The notes: a model not told the origin generated them from the sequence alone. 28,309 nt of DNA from JBPCRW01 sp050996405 (GCA_050996405.1 JBPCRW010000290.1:1-28309); one strand, 5' to 3'; positions 7,264 through 16,115 are shown, counted from the stretch's first letter. Made by a program: numbers and translations.

Positions 7264-7839
7264 ATGAGCGAAAGCGTGAAAATGATAATGGACGCGATGT
7301 CCGAACGGGCGACGGCAACGAGTAAAATAGAAATCGGTTTTGACGAGGCTTTTACGCTTCATCACCGAACCGTCTTTCGCTGCGCTTGCTCGATTGTGCA
7401 GGATTCGGCTCTGGCGGAAGATATTACACAGGAAACTTTTTTGCGGCTGTATAAAAATATCGGCGATATAAAAGATGACGAAATGCTGCGCCCGTGGCTG
7501 ATTCGGGTGGCTTTGAATCTAGCGAAAAACACGATTCGCGGCAATTATCGGGCGAACTTACGCGAAGAAAATTACTTCAAACAGCAGGAAGAAAATTCGA
7601 TTTTTGAACCGGAAATTGATTACGAAAAACGCGAGCAAATGCGGGAAGTCCAACGCGCTTTGCAGAAAGTAAAAGAGCCTTTGAGAAGCTGCTTGGTTTT
7701 GAAACAGCAGGGTTTGAGTTACAAAGAAATTGCCGACGCGCTTTCTTTAAACGAAACCAGCATCGGAACTTTCGTTGCGCGGGCGCGAAAGGAATTTATG
7801 AGATTTTACGGGAAAATCGGGAGCGAGCGTAATGACTAA
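7264..7839 (+). CDS. ECF-type RNA polymerase sigma factor
   Basis: This is a 191-residue sigma factor with only regions 2 and 4. Region 2 is seen in HRTVFRCACSIVQDSALAED followed by ITQETFLRLYKN and PWLIRVALNLAKN. Region 4 is CLVLKQQGLSYKEIADALSL followed by NETSIGTFVARARKEF. It directs RNA polymerase to promoters of an envelope or stress regulon. An anti-sigma gene overlaps its 3' end by 8 nt, the usual arrangement. An internal ATG at 7282 is an alternative start; no strong ribosome site was seen for either. Its own upstream region carries a motif shared with the DUF4097 gene at 10046. Confidence 0.95.
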   Translation: MSESVKMIMDAMSERATATSKIEIGFDEAFTLHHRTVFRCACSIVQDSALAEDITQETFLRLYKNIGDIKDDEMLRPWLIRVALNLAKNTIRGNYRANLREENYFKQQEENSIFEPEIDYEKREQMREVQRALQKVKEPLRSCLVLKQQGLSYKEIADALSLNETSIGTFVARARKEFMRFYGKIGSERND

Positions 7840-8755
7840 AAAATGTTTTGACAGCGGAACGATTCAAGCCTTTTTGGACGGCGAATTAAATGATAATTCG
7901 CTCGAACTGGTGGCGCGGCACGTTTCCGTCTGCGGCGATTGCGCCCGTTTGCTTGCCGAAGCGGAATCGGAATCGGCGTTTGCTTTTTCGGCTTTAGATA
8001 GTGAACTAAATTCACTTGTGCCGAGCGAACGAATCCGCGCGAATCTTTACAAAGCGATTGCGGCGGAAAAGAAAACGTTTTGGCAGAAAATTTTCGGCGG
8101 CTTGAGTTTTTCAAATTCTTCGATTGTCGCTTTTGCGAGTTTGGCTTTGGTTGTCGGACTTTTTACGACGCTTTTTATTCTGCGTGAAAACCGGATGGCG
8201 AATAATGAAGTTGCAAAAACTGAAACGCCGAAATCAGTTGGAACGCAAATTGGCGACAAGCAAACCAAACCTGTTTCCGTCAATCCTTTTTCTGAAGGCA
8301 AACCTGAAATTCCGACCGTTGCGCCGCAAATTGTAAAAACAACCGCAAAACCGGCGATTGAAAATCGGGCGTTGATTCAAAACACGGATTACAAAATTCG
8401 GAAATCTCCGGTAAAAAATCAAACGGCGGAAGCTGCAAATAAAACTGCCGACGATAACGCGCAGCCCGCAAAAAATGAAGGTTTAATCGGCGAGGAAAGT
8501 TATATCAAAACGATTGCCACGTTGAACGAAACTGTCAACAGTCGAAAGGATGAAGTTTTAAAACCGTCGGCGCGCGTGGCTTTTGAAAAGGATTTGGCAG
8601 TGATTGATGATTCGATTTCAAAAATGCGGAAAGAAGTTCAAAAAAATCCGAAAAACGAAGCCGCTAAAGAACTTCTGCGTTCTTCGTATCAAAACAAAAT
8701 TGATTTGCTCAATTCGGTGGCGGACAAAAATGAATTGATGGCGACGTTAAGATAA
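7832..8755 (+). CDS. Zinc-finger anti-sigma factor, membrane-anchored
   Basis: The 307-residue protein has an N-terminal ZAS/zf-HC2 domain (FLDGELNDNSLELVARHVSV, then CGDC, giving H30-x3-C34-x2-C37). A single transmembrane helix lies near residues 96-117 (IVAFASLALVVGLFTTLFIL). The extracytoplasmic part of about 190 residues is disordered, rich in Lys/Pro/Asn, and ends in a helical stretch. The cytoplasmic domain should sequester the preceding sigma factor until a signal reaches the outer part. The start codon overlaps the sigma gene by 8 nt, implying translational coupling. The following gene begins immediately after the stop codon. Confidence 0.92.
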   Translation: MTKKCFDSGTIQAFLDGELNDNSLELVARHVSVCGDCARLLAEAESESAFAFSALDSELNSLVPSERIRANLYKAIAAEKKTFWQKIFGGLSFSNSSIVAFASLALVVGLFTTLFILRENRMANNEVAKTETPKSVGTQIGDKQTKPVSVNPFSEGKPEIPTVAPQIVKTTAKPAIENRALIQNTDYKIRKSPVKNQTAEAANKTADDNAQPAKNEGLIGEESYIKTIATLNETVNSRKDEVLKPSARVAFEKDLAVIDDSISKMRKEVQKNPKNEAAKELLRSSYQNKIDLLNSVADKNELMATLR

Positions 8756-9820
8756 ATGAAAAAAAGCGCGCGAGTGAAAACGAATCTTAAAGATAAAATT
8801 ATGTTGAAAATTATATTTTCAGGTTTCGCGCTTTTCGCTTTTTTCTCCGCCTCAAACATTTTCGCGCAAACGACAATCGTTAATCCGAAGATTGTCATTG
8901 CGCCGCCCAGACCGCCTTCAAAACCCCGTCAGGCTCATAAAACGGTTCGCAATGAAAGCGAAATTCCGGCGGAAAAATTTATCGTCGTCGATACAAAAGT
9001 AAATATTTCGCTGTGCGTTTCGGAGGGAAATGTCAAAATTAACGGTTGGCAGCGCGACGAAATTCGCGCCTTTGTTTCGGGCGGAAGCGATGCCGGATTT
9101 TCCGTAAGGGATAAAAATAATCAAACGGGAAAACCGAATTTAATTACAGTTTTAGGTTTCGATCCGTCGAAAAAAACGGAAACCGGATTGGATGAATGTC
9201 TCTCCGGCGATTCGATAGAACTCGACGTGCCGCGCGGCGCGAGCGTCGATATAACAGGGCGTGAAAATGATATTTCAATTTCCTCTGTCAATAAAGTCAC
9301 GGTTAAAAACGACGACGGAAATATTTTGCTGAACGACATCGCGCAGGGAATCGAAGCCAGAACTTATCAGGGCGACATCACGGTCGAAAAATCGAGCGGC
9401 GCGATGACGTTAATCAATACAAACGGAAATATCGTCGCGCTCGACACGGCGGCAAACGATGTCGGAGACGTTTTGAGAGCGAGAACCAGCAGCGGCGGAA
9501 TCAGTTTGCAGCAGGTCGCGCAAAAACAAATCGAAGCCAATTCAAATACCGGCTCGATAAGATTCGACGGCGCGTTTGCGAGCGGCGGGCAATACGCTTT
9601 CGGAACAACCAACGGCGCGATAAATTTGCTGATTCCCGCCGCGTCTTCCTTTAAAATCGAGGCTTTTTACAGCGGCGCGTTTCAATCCGAAATTCCTCTG
9701 AAAATCGTCACGGAAGATGTCATGCCGCAGATTAAAAAATTGAACGCGATTATCGGCGCGGGCGACGCGAACTTAAGTCTTAAAAATATCAGCGGCGCAA
9801 TCAGAATCAGAAAAAAATAA
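8756..9820 (+). CDS. Exported DUF4097-like adhesin-type protein
   Basis: The 354-residue protein is predicted to be exported: a hydrophobic stretch (ISGF-type, residues about 17-33) ends in SNIFAQT. If translation starts at the internal ATG at 8801, this becomes a standard signal peptide. The body is a beta-rich repeat domain with GNVKINGWQRDEIRAFVSGG near its start, followed by short turns of the kind NDDGNILLNDI, TYQGDITVEKSSG and TSSGGISLQQV. This matches the DUF4097 beta-helix style. The WxRxE motif recurs in the next gene. It starts directly after the anti-sigma stop codon, so it is the third gene of the sigma operon. Function unknown. Confidence 0.75.
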   Translation: MKKSARVKTNLKDKIMLKIIFSGFALFAFFSASNIFAQTTIVNPKIVIAPPRPPSKPRQAHKTVRNESEIPAEKFIVVDTKVNISLCVSEGNVKINGWQRDEIRAFVSGGSDAGFSVRDKNNQTGKPNLITVLGFDPSKKTETGLDECLSGDSIELDVPRGASVDITGRENDISISSVNKVTVKNDDGNILLNDIAQGIEARTYQGDITVEKSSGAMTLINTNGNIVALDTAANDVGDVLRARTSSGGISLQQVAQKQIEANSNTGSIRFDGAFASGGQYAFGTTNGAINLLIPAASSFKIEAFYSGAFQSEIPLKIVTEDVMPQIKKLNAIIGAGDANLSLKNISGAIRIRKK

Positions 9821-9917
9821 TCTGAAGATAGAAATAAGATTTTCTCAATCAAGAAAATTTTTAACGCAAGGACGCAAAACCGCGAAGTCTTAAATTTTTT
9901 AAAAGTGAAAAAACGCG

Positions 9918-9953
9918 AGTGGAAAATGCCGGAAAACATTTTCCACTTTTTTT
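9918..9953 (+). terminator. Intrinsic terminator after the sigma operon
   Basis: Stem AGTGGAAAATG (9918-9928) pairs with CATTTTCCACT (9937-9947) and is followed by a run of seven T. A weaker hairpin lies at 9838-9855, and a half copy of an ACGCAAGGACGCAAA repeat lies between them. Confidence 0.85.
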
Positions 9954-9963
9954 GTAAAAAATC

Positions 9964-9992
9964 TGTCACAAAATTTTTTCGCGCGGTGTTTT
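9964..9992 (+). promoter_or_regulatory. Putative ECF-type promoter of the second DUF4097 gene
   Basis: TGTCACAAA (9964-9972), 12 nt, GGTGTTTT (9985-9992): the same blocks and spacing as at 7202-7230. It lies between the terminator of the sigma operon and the next gene, about 50 nt before its start, so the gene is probably a target of the neighbouring sigma factor. Confidence 0.6.
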
Positions 9993-10045
9993 ATTTGTAG
10001 GAACGACAAAAAATTCCCGAATTATAAAATTGGAGAATGCTAATT

Positions 10046-11929
10046 ATGAGTTGGTTAATATCATTACTTATCGCCGGAGCGATGTTTTCATCGGAAAATA
10101 ATCTGCCCGTTTTTCAGGCGAACAATTACACGGAAACGAAAAATATCAGCGTCGTCAAAGCGGACGAAAGCGAGCGATTTGAGCAAATTTATCCTTTGAG
10201 CGCAAACGGAAAAGTCAGCGTTTCAAATGTCAACGGTTCGATTACGATTGAAGGCTGGGACAGACCAGAAGTGAAACTCGAATACGTCAAAAACGCCGAC
10301 ACGAAAGAACATCTGGCAGATGTTCAAGTCAAAATTGACGCGCAAAAAGATTCGCTCGATGTCGAAGCCGAATATAATTCCGCGTGGAATCGCAATAATA
10401 ACGGCAACTGGAAAAACAAAAACGATAAAAATGTTCAGGTGGAATTTCATTTGATGGTGCCGCGTAATGCCGCGCTCAACGAAATCGAAACCGTCAACGG
10501 TTCGGTCAGCGTTTCAAACACCACCAATTCGGCAAAAGTTTCCGCCGTCAACGGCGAAGTTAAAGCTGTAAATTTAAGCGGCGCGGCGGAACTTTCGACC
10601 GTCAACGGAACGGTCACGGCGGATTTTGAACGTCTCGACAATTCAAGTCGAATTTCGCTGGAAACCGTCAACGGACAGGCGTTTTTAACGCTTCCGTCCG
10701 ACATAAACGCGACCGTCAGAGCCGAAACCACGAACGGAAAAATTACTAACGATTTCGGTTTGCCGGTTCGCAACGGTCAGTTTGTAGGGCATAGTCTCTA
10801 CGGCAAAATCGGCACGGGCGACGCGAAAATCAAACTCGAAAGCGTCAACGGCGAGTTGTCCGTGCGGCGCAGGCAGGACGGAAAAAATCCCAATCCGGTG
10901 ACGAATCTTTTAAACTCGAAAACCGATGACAACGGCGACGAAGATTTTGTAGATTCGGACAAAGACGCGAGTAAAGCAATTCGCAAAGCGGGCAAAGTAA
11001 AAGTCGAAATTCCCGAAATAAATGCCGAAGTGCAGAGAGCGATGGCGGACGCGCAGCGCGAAATTGCCAAAGCGAAAATAAATGTCAATATCAATTCGGC
11101 GGAAATGCAGCAAACAATCCGGGAAGCGATGGCGCAGCAAAGAGCCGCGATGCAGAATATGCGCGGTGACGATTGGTTCGGCGGCGCGCCGTCGATCGAA
11201 AGAAAAACCGAAAGTTTTACGGTCAGGGGAATTCCGAAAGTCACGATTGATGCAAAGAACTGCGCCGTTTTCGTGCGCGGCTGGGACAAGCCCGAAGTTC
11301 AATACGTCGTGATGCGGATTTCAAAAAACAACTTTTCGATGCCCGTTCAACCAAGCGTTACTCATACCGATTCGGAAGTAAACATTAAATTCGCGGAAAA
11401 TAATTTGCCGCCCGAAAATGGTTTTGACGGAGATATGCATTTGCAGGTTGAGGTTTTCGTGCCGCGCAAATCCAACCTGCAAATTATTACCAATCGTGAA
11501 GTGCGTCTGGAAAATGTGTCGGGCGAACTCAATGTGCAGGGCGGCGCGGAAGCCGTTAACGTGCGGGATTCAGACGGAAATTTGAATGTCTCGGCGGCAG
11601 GCGGCAAGGTTCGCGTTATCGGATTTCGCGGCGCGGTTGATGCCAAAACGGATGACGGTTTGATGAGTTTGGAAGGTGATTTTCAAAAACTTTCAGCGCG
11701 TACCGTCAGCGGCACGATTGTTTTAACTTTGCCGGAAAATGCCAATGCGACAATCGAATCGAACCGCAAAGATATTATCGGCGAAGGCATCACGCTCGCG
11801 TATCAGGGCGACGAAAAAAACGCTTCCGTTTGGAAAATCGGCAGCGGCGGCACGGAAAATTATTTGCTTTACACGACCGCCGACGGGCGGATTTTTGTTC
11901 GCAATTCAAATTTGATGAAGACAAATTAA
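10046..11929 (+). CDS. Large exported protein with two DUF4097-like modules
   Basis: The 627-residue protein begins with a short signal-like segment (MSWLISLLIAGAMFSS). ATG 10046 is chosen over 10037 because TGGAG at 10032-10035 abuts the earlier ATG but is correctly spaced for the later one. Residues about 30-285 form a beta-rich module with repeated VNG turns (ETVNGSVSV, AVNGEVKAV, STVNGTVTA, ETVNGQAFL). A charged, probably coiled helical linker follows (AEVQRAMADAQREIAKAKIN). A second module begins IPKVTIDAKNCAVFVRGWDK; both modules carry GWDxPEV near their start, pointing to an internal duplication. Probably an envelope protein in the ECF sigma regulon; molecular role unknown. Confidence 0.8.
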   Translation: MSWLISLLIAGAMFSSENNLPVFQANNYTETKNISVVKADESERFEQIYPLSANGKVSVSNVNGSITIEGWDRPEVKLEYVKNADTKEHLADVQVKIDAQKDSLDVEAEYNSAWNRNNNGNWKNKNDKNVQVEFHLMVPRNAALNEIETVNGSVSVSNTTNSAKVSAVNGEVKAVNLSGAAELSTVNGTVTADFERLDNSSRISLETVNGQAFLTLPSDINATVRAETTNGKITNDFGLPVRNGQFVGHSLYGKIGTGDAKIKLESVNGELSVRRRQDGKNPNPVTNLLNSKTDDNGDEDFVDSDKDASKAIRKAGKVKVEIPEINAEVQRAMADAQREIAKAKINVNINSAEMQQTIREAMAQQRAAMQNMRGDDWFGGAPSIERKTESFTVRGIPKVTIDAKNCAVFVRGWDKPEVQYVVMRISKNNFSMPVQPSVTHTDSEVNIKFAENNLPPENGFDGDMHLQVEVFVPRKSNLQIITNREVRLENVSGELNVQGGAEAVNVRDSDGNLNVSAAGGKVRVIGFRGAVDAKTDDGLMSLEGDFQKLSARTVSGTIVLTLPENANATIESNRKDIIGEGITLAYQGDEKNASVWKIGSGGTENYLLYTTADGRIFVRNSNLMKTN

Positions 11930-12086
11930 ATCAAGTTTTTAAAAGGGGAAAACAATTTCCCAATTATTTCCAATTAAAGGACTTTTCTGAAACTATTTTG
12001 ACCGGATTCCCGTTTTAGTCACAGGTGAATTCAATCATTTTTACTCCCTATATATAATTTACTATTTTTAGGAAAACAGGTGTCAT

Positions 12087-14591
12087 ATGAAAAAACTGTT
12101 TGCTCTAATACTGTCTTTATTTTTTACAATTTTTATCCAAGCGCAAACACAAAATACTTTAACCGACGGAAAATTTAATCTGCCGCCGGAAAAAAAAGAG
12201 CCGGTTGTCGTCGCCAGATTTTCTACGCCGCCCGTGATTGACGGAAAACTCGACGACGAAGTTTGGAAAACCGCGCCGGTTTTGAAGGATTTTTATCAAA
12301 CAAGTCCGGGCGATAACGTCGCGCCGTCAAAACCGACCGAAGTAATGCTCGGCTACGACGAAAAAAATCTGTATATCGCTTTTAAATGCTACGACGAACG
12401 CGATAAAATTCGCGCGACCGTTGCCAAGCGCGACGAGGTTTTCGGCGAAGACAATGTGCGCGTTTGGCTCGATACTTTTAACGACCATAGACGCGCTTAC
12501 ATTCTCGGTTTCAATCCGCTTGGAATTCAGCAGGACGGAATTTATACCGAAGGACAGGGTGCGGATTATTCGGTTGACATCGTCATGGAATCCAAAGGCG
12601 TGATTGAAGATTGGGGCTGGTCGGTCGAAGTCAAAATCCCGTTTAAATCTTTGCGCTACGCTGCCGGACGAGGCAAACTCTGGGGTTTTAACGTTGCGCG
12701 AAATATCGACCGATTTAACGACGAGTTAGATTCCTGGATGCCGGACGATAAAAACATTTCCGGCTTTTTAATCAAACACGGAAAAATTACCGGACTGGAA
12801 AGCATCAAAACCGAGCGCACTCTAGAAGTCGTGCCGAGCGTCACTTTGAGCGAATCGGGAACACGCCGCCGGACGATTTTTCAATCGGTCGTCAATAATT
12901 TACCGCCGGGCGCGGTCATCGACCCGGGACGTTTCGCCAACGACGGAATTTCGCAAGACATCGGCGTAAATTTTAAACTCAACGTCACGCCGAACGTGAC
13001 GCTCGATGCCGCTTACAATCCAGACTACGCGGAAATCGAGGCGGACGCGCCGGTCGTCACGGCAAATCAGCGTTTCCCAATTTTCTTTCAGGAAAAACGC
13101 CCGTTCTTTTTAGAAGGCGCGGATATTTTCCAATCGCCTTTGCAGGTGTTTTATTCGCGGCAAATCATTGACCCCGATTTTGCCGTCAAACTAACCGGAA
13201 AATCCGGCAGAAACACTTTTGGTATTTTAGCGGCTTCGGACAACGCTCCCGGGAATTATTCAAAAGAAGACCGCGACGATCCAGGGCTAAGACCGAGCGG
13301 CGAATTTTTAGACAAAAACGCGAATTTCGTAGTGGCGCGCTTAAAACGCGACATCGGTAAAGAAAATAACATCGGCTTTTTCGGCACGATGCGAGTTTTT
13401 CCGCGCCAGCATAATTTTACCGGCGGCTTTGACGGAAAATTTAAATTAGACTCGAAAACGACGATGGTTTTTCAAACCGTCGCCACGCATTCGCGCGCTA
13501 ATTTTTACAATCCCGAAACCGACAGCGCGCCGTATCGGACGGGAAACGGTTTTGGTTATTATTTTAATTTAGACCATACGGCGAAAAATAACGGCTGGAC
13601 GATTAAAGCCGAAGGGCGTTCGCCTCTTTACCGCGCCGATGCCGGTTTTACGCCCCGCGTCAACACCAACAGTATTTTCGCCGCCAATCGTCTAAGCAGC
13701 GACTCGAAGCCCAAGTCGAAACTAATTCGCGTTGACTGGCAGCAATTCGCGCGTCTTAAATACGACTGGAAAGGACGCTCGCAGGAAGGACTTCTCGGCA
13801 CGGGTTTTGACTTGCAGTTGAAAGGAAATTTATTTATTCATTCCGAAACGGGAATCGGCTACGAGCGTCTGTTTGAAGAAGAATTCGGCGCAAAACGCGG
13901 CGCGGCGCAAACGGGCGCGTTTTTCGGCGCGCCGGAACGTTCGGCGTATCAGCCGTATGTCAGCGTCAACGTCAATAAAACCGTCAATAAACAGATTTCG
14001 CTTTACGGATTCGTCGGAACAATCTGGAGTGCTTTTGATTACGATTTCGGAAGCGGTTTCCGCTATCCGCGTATCAGTCCGGCTTACAATGCTTATTTGC
14101 AAAGCCCGAATTATCTCGATTATCTCACTCTGCGCGATTTGAACCCGCGCGACCCGGATAATTTCCCGCCGAACACGCCGCCGATTGACCCGGGCGAAGG
14201 ACGGCAATTGGATTTGCAGTTCGGCGGAACTTATAAACCGATTGACCCGCTGCGTGTTTCGCTCGATTATACGAAAAGCAAATTGACCCGTTACGATACC
14301 GGAAAAGTTGCGTTTGACGCGAACATCGTTACCGCGCGCTCGACGTATCAATTCACCAGATTTATTTTTGCCCGCGCGCGGATTGATTATAATTCACTGA
14401 ATTCAAACGTCAGCGGGCAGGCACTTTTCGGCTGGAATCCGAATCCCGGGACTGCCGTTTATGTCGGTTACAACGACAGCTTTAACTACAACGGTTTCAA
14501 TCCTTATACGGGACAATACGAACCGAACATCGTGCAGAACGGGCGGACGTTTTTTATTCGGATGTCATATCTTTTCCGAAGAAGTTTCTAA
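12087..14591 (+). CDS. DUF5916 outer-membrane protein with CBM9-like domain
   Basis: This is an 834-residue protein. A signal peptide (MKKLFALILSLFFTIFIQAQ) is followed by a carbohydrate-binding-module-9-like domain (PVIDGKLDDEVWKTAPVLKD, then LGYDEKNLYIAFKCYD and DNVRVWLDTFNDHRRAYILG). The DUF5916 part contains NPDYAEIEADAPVVTANQRF and FFQEKRPFFLEGADIF. The remainder is aromatic-rich amphipathic strands ending in FIRMSYLFRRSF, as in a C-terminal beta-barrel with terminal Phe. It is probably an outer-membrane barrel; the ligand is unknown. AGGAAAACAGGTG precedes the ATG. An AT-rich TATATATAATT box at about 12050 could be its -10, so it is likely transcribed separately from the sigma-regulated genes. 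Confidence 0.9.
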   Translation: MKKLFALILSLFFTIFIQAQTQNTLTDGKFNLPPEKKEPVVVARFSTPPVIDGKLDDEVWKTAPVLKDFYQTSPGDNVAPSKPTEVMLGYDEKNLYIAFKCYDERDKIRATVAKRDEVFGEDNVRVWLDTFNDHRRAYILGFNPLGIQQDGIYTEGQGADYSVDIVMESKGVIEDWGWSVEVKIPFKSLRYAAGRGKLWGFNVARNIDRFNDELDSWMPDDKNISGFLIKHGKITGLESIKTERTLEVVPSVTLSESGTRRRTIFQSVVNNLPPGAVIDPGRFANDGISQDIGVNFKLNVTPNVTLDAAYNPDYAEIEADAPVVTANQRFPIFFQEKRPFFLEGADIFQSPLQVFYSRQIIDPDFAVKLTGKSGRNTFGILAASDNAPGNYSKEDRDDPGLRPSGEFLDKNANFVVARLKRDIGKENNIGFFGTMRVFPRQHNFTGGFDGKFKLDSKTTMVFQTVATHSRANFYNPETDSAPYRTGNGFGYYFNLDHTAKNNGWTIKAEGRSPLYRADAGFTPRVNTNSIFAANRLSSDSKPKSKLIRVDWQQFARLKYDWKGRSQEGLLGTGFDLQLKGNLFIHSETGIGYERLFEEEFGAKRGAAQTGAFFGAPERSAYQPYVSVNVNKTVNKQISLYGFVGTIWSAFDYDFGSGFRYPRISPAYNAYLQSPNYLDYLTLRDLNPRDPDNFPPNTPPIDPGEGRQLDLQFGGTYKPIDPLRVSLDYTKSKLTRYDTGKVAFDANIVTARSTYQFTRFIFARARIDYNSLNSNVSGQALFGWNPNPGTAVYVGYNDSFNYNGFNPYTGQYEPNIVQNGRTFFIRMSYLFRRSF

Positions 14592-14611
14592 AGCGGCGCG
14601 AAATTAAGGCG

Positions 14612-14660
14612 GGAGAATTGAAAGCGAAAAGTTACTTTCAATTCTCCTTTTTTATTTTTT
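14612..14660 (+). terminator. Intrinsic terminator after DUF5916
   Basis: GGAGAATTGAAAG (14612-14624) pairs with CTTTCAATTCTCC (14635-14647) across a 10-nt loop, followed by a long T-rich run. It isolates the DUF5916 gene from the peptidase gene downstream. Confidence 0.9.
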
Positions 14661-14748
14661 CAAAAACTTTTCAACTGCCGAAAACGTTTAATGCATCAAA
14701 CAAACGCATTTGAATTATGCGTCGAATTTAATTTAAACTTTTAAAACT

Positions 14749-15723
14749 ATGTCGAAAAAAGATTCATCAACAGCCGCCGTCGCCGAAAGATATTCGGTGC
14801 GCTGTCGCTATTGCGGGCAGAAAAATTCCGTCCGCGAGGATTACAAAAACAACCAAGCCGTCTGCGGTCGCTGCCATTTGCCGCTCTCGAACGAGCCGCA
14901 CAAAAAGTTTGCGGATTTATCGAAGCACGATTATATTCATCCGTCGGACTCGAAGGCTCTAGCCGCTTTGCGCGCGATTCCGGGAATTGATTCCGCTCTG
15001 AAAAAACTGCTTGCCGTGACCGGAGAATCGGCAATTCGCGTGATGTTTATGGCGAGCGCGGTCAAGGTTACGCCGAAACAATGTCCCGACCTGCACGCGA
15101 AATTACAGATTGCCTGCACAACTTTAGGCGTTGAGATGCCGGAGCTTTACGTGCAGCAAAATCCGGTGGTCAATGCTTTTACGGGCGGCGTGGAAAAGCC
15201 GGTCATCGTTCTGCATTCAGCTTTAATTGAGCGTCTGACGGACGAAGAAAAACTCGCCGTCATCGCGCACGAAGTCGGGCATATTCACGCCGAGCATGTT
15301 CTATATTTGACGGCGGCGCAGCTGCTGCTCGCGCTCGCGCATATTCCGCTCGGCTCGCTGCCGGTTGCCGGAATTATCAAGGATATTCTTTCGGCATCGA
15401 TGCGCGGAGCATTGATGGCTTGGATGCGGCGCGCCGAACTTTCCTGCGACCGCGCGGCGATGCTCGTCGTGCAGGACAAGGACGTTATCGGCAAAACGAT
15501 GATGAAACTCTGCGGCGGAACTTTCGCTTCGAGCGTCGATTACGATTTATTTCTCGAACAGGCGAAAGAATTTCAGAAAAATTACGACGAAAAAATGCTC
15601 GATAAATTCTGGGCGGACATCATCACCGCCGGACTTTCGCATCCGTTTCCCGTCTGGCGCGTCGCCGAAATTATGAAATGGGTTGACGACGGCGAATACG
15701 CGAAAGTAATGGAGAAAAAATAA
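14749..15723 (+). CDS. M48 family zinc metallopeptidase with N-terminal zinc ribbon
   Basis: The 324-residue protein begins with a zinc-ribbon (C19-x2-C22 and C39-x2-C42). It then carries a peptidase M48 domain with FTGGVEKPVIVLHSALIERL and the catalytic HEVGHIHAEH at residues 174-183, where the His residues bind zinc and Glu is catalytic. A downstream WMRRAELSCDRAAMLVVQD supplies the third metal ligand Glu. Segment YLTAAQLLLALAHIPLGSLP is hydrophobic and may touch the membrane. M48 enzymes take part in envelope protein quality control; the ribbon may recruit substrate. No good ribosome site. A CCACAAA palindrome starts nine bases after the stop and may end the transcript. Confidence 0.9.
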   Translation: MSKKDSSTAAVAERYSVRCRYCGQKNSVREDYKNNQAVCGRCHLPLSNEPHKKFADLSKHDYIHPSDSKALAALRAIPGIDSALKKLLAVTGESAIRVMFMASAVKVTPKQCPDLHAKLQIACTTLGVEMPELYVQQNPVVNAFTGGVEKPVIVLHSALIERLTDEEKLAVIAHEVGHIHAEHVLYLTAAQLLLALAHIPLGSLPVAGIIKDILSASMRGALMAWMRRAELSCDRAAMLVVQDKDVIGKTMMKLCGGTFASSVDYDLFLEQAKEFQKNYDEKMLDKFWADIITAGLSHPFPVWRVAEIMKWVDDGEYAKVMEKK

Positions 15724-15731
15724 AAATAAAA

Positions 15732-15802
15732 TAGCCACAAAAAGACACAAAACGCACAAAGTAAAATTTCTTTTTTGTGTCTTTTGTGATTTTTTGTGGC
15801 TA
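15732..15802. repeat. CCACAAA-type palindrome, uninterrupted copy
   Basis: Left arm starts TAGCCACAAAAAGACACA. The right arm (15771-15802) is nearly identical to the right arm of the repeat flanking the GxxExxY gene (7158-7189, one mismatch over 32 bases). Here the two arms are separated by only about 10 nt and no gene, so this is an empty version of the same element. Confidence 0.85.
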
Positions 15803-15809
15803 ACCTTTT

Positions 15810-15923
15810 ATGCTAATCGTTTTAACTACAACTCCAGATTTGTAAGAAGCCGAAACTCTGGCGCGAAAAATAATCGAGGCGAAACTTGCCGCGTGCAGAT
15901 TTCGCCTCAAATCATTTCCTATA
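15810..15923 (+). pseudogene. cutA: cutA remnant (divalent-cation tolerance protein)
   Basis: The frame starts MLIVLTTTPDL, meets a TAA at 15843-15845 where CutA normally has Lys, and continues EAETLARKIIEAKLAAC, which is the conserved CutA N-terminus. After the AAC codons the frame is lost. Restoring four bases (a GTGC-type tandem unit) would give CVQISPQIIS, the expected continuation. The reading is then cut by the MITE at 15924-16047, and no CutA C-terminus is recognisable beyond it. So a nonsense mutation, a 4-bp deletion and an insertion have all hit one gene. Intact CutA is a trimer of about 105 residues. Confidence 0.8.
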
Positions 15924-16047
15924 AGTAGTCGTTCACAATTATGTATAACCATTTCCATTTAGGCTTTAAGCTATAAACAACATAAGTCTTTTTATTCCAG
16001 CGTTTAACTAATAACGAGACGGTTAAATCTAATTGTGAACGACTACT
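15924..16047. mobile_element. 124-bp MITE with 18-bp terminal inverted repeats
   Basis: Perfect 18-bp inverted termini AGTAGTCGTTCACAATTA (15924-15941) and the reverse complement (16030-16047) enclose about 88 bp without a reading frame. A TA dinucleotide lies on each side (15922-15923, 16048-16049), the target duplication expected for IS630/Tc1-mariner-type transposition. It is inserted in the cutA remnant. It needs a transposase supplied from elsewhere; none is visible in this window. Confidence 0.85.
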
Positions 16048-16115
16048 TATTCCCGTCGAATTAATTATACGAAATTAAATTTATTTTATTTTTGGCAAAA
16101 AATTCTTCCAAATAA

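Noticed and set aside
13830..14351. 173-codon minus-strand frame inside the DUF5916 gene
   Set aside because: Arg/Ile-rich antisense shadow of the beta-barrel coding sequence; no ribosome site.
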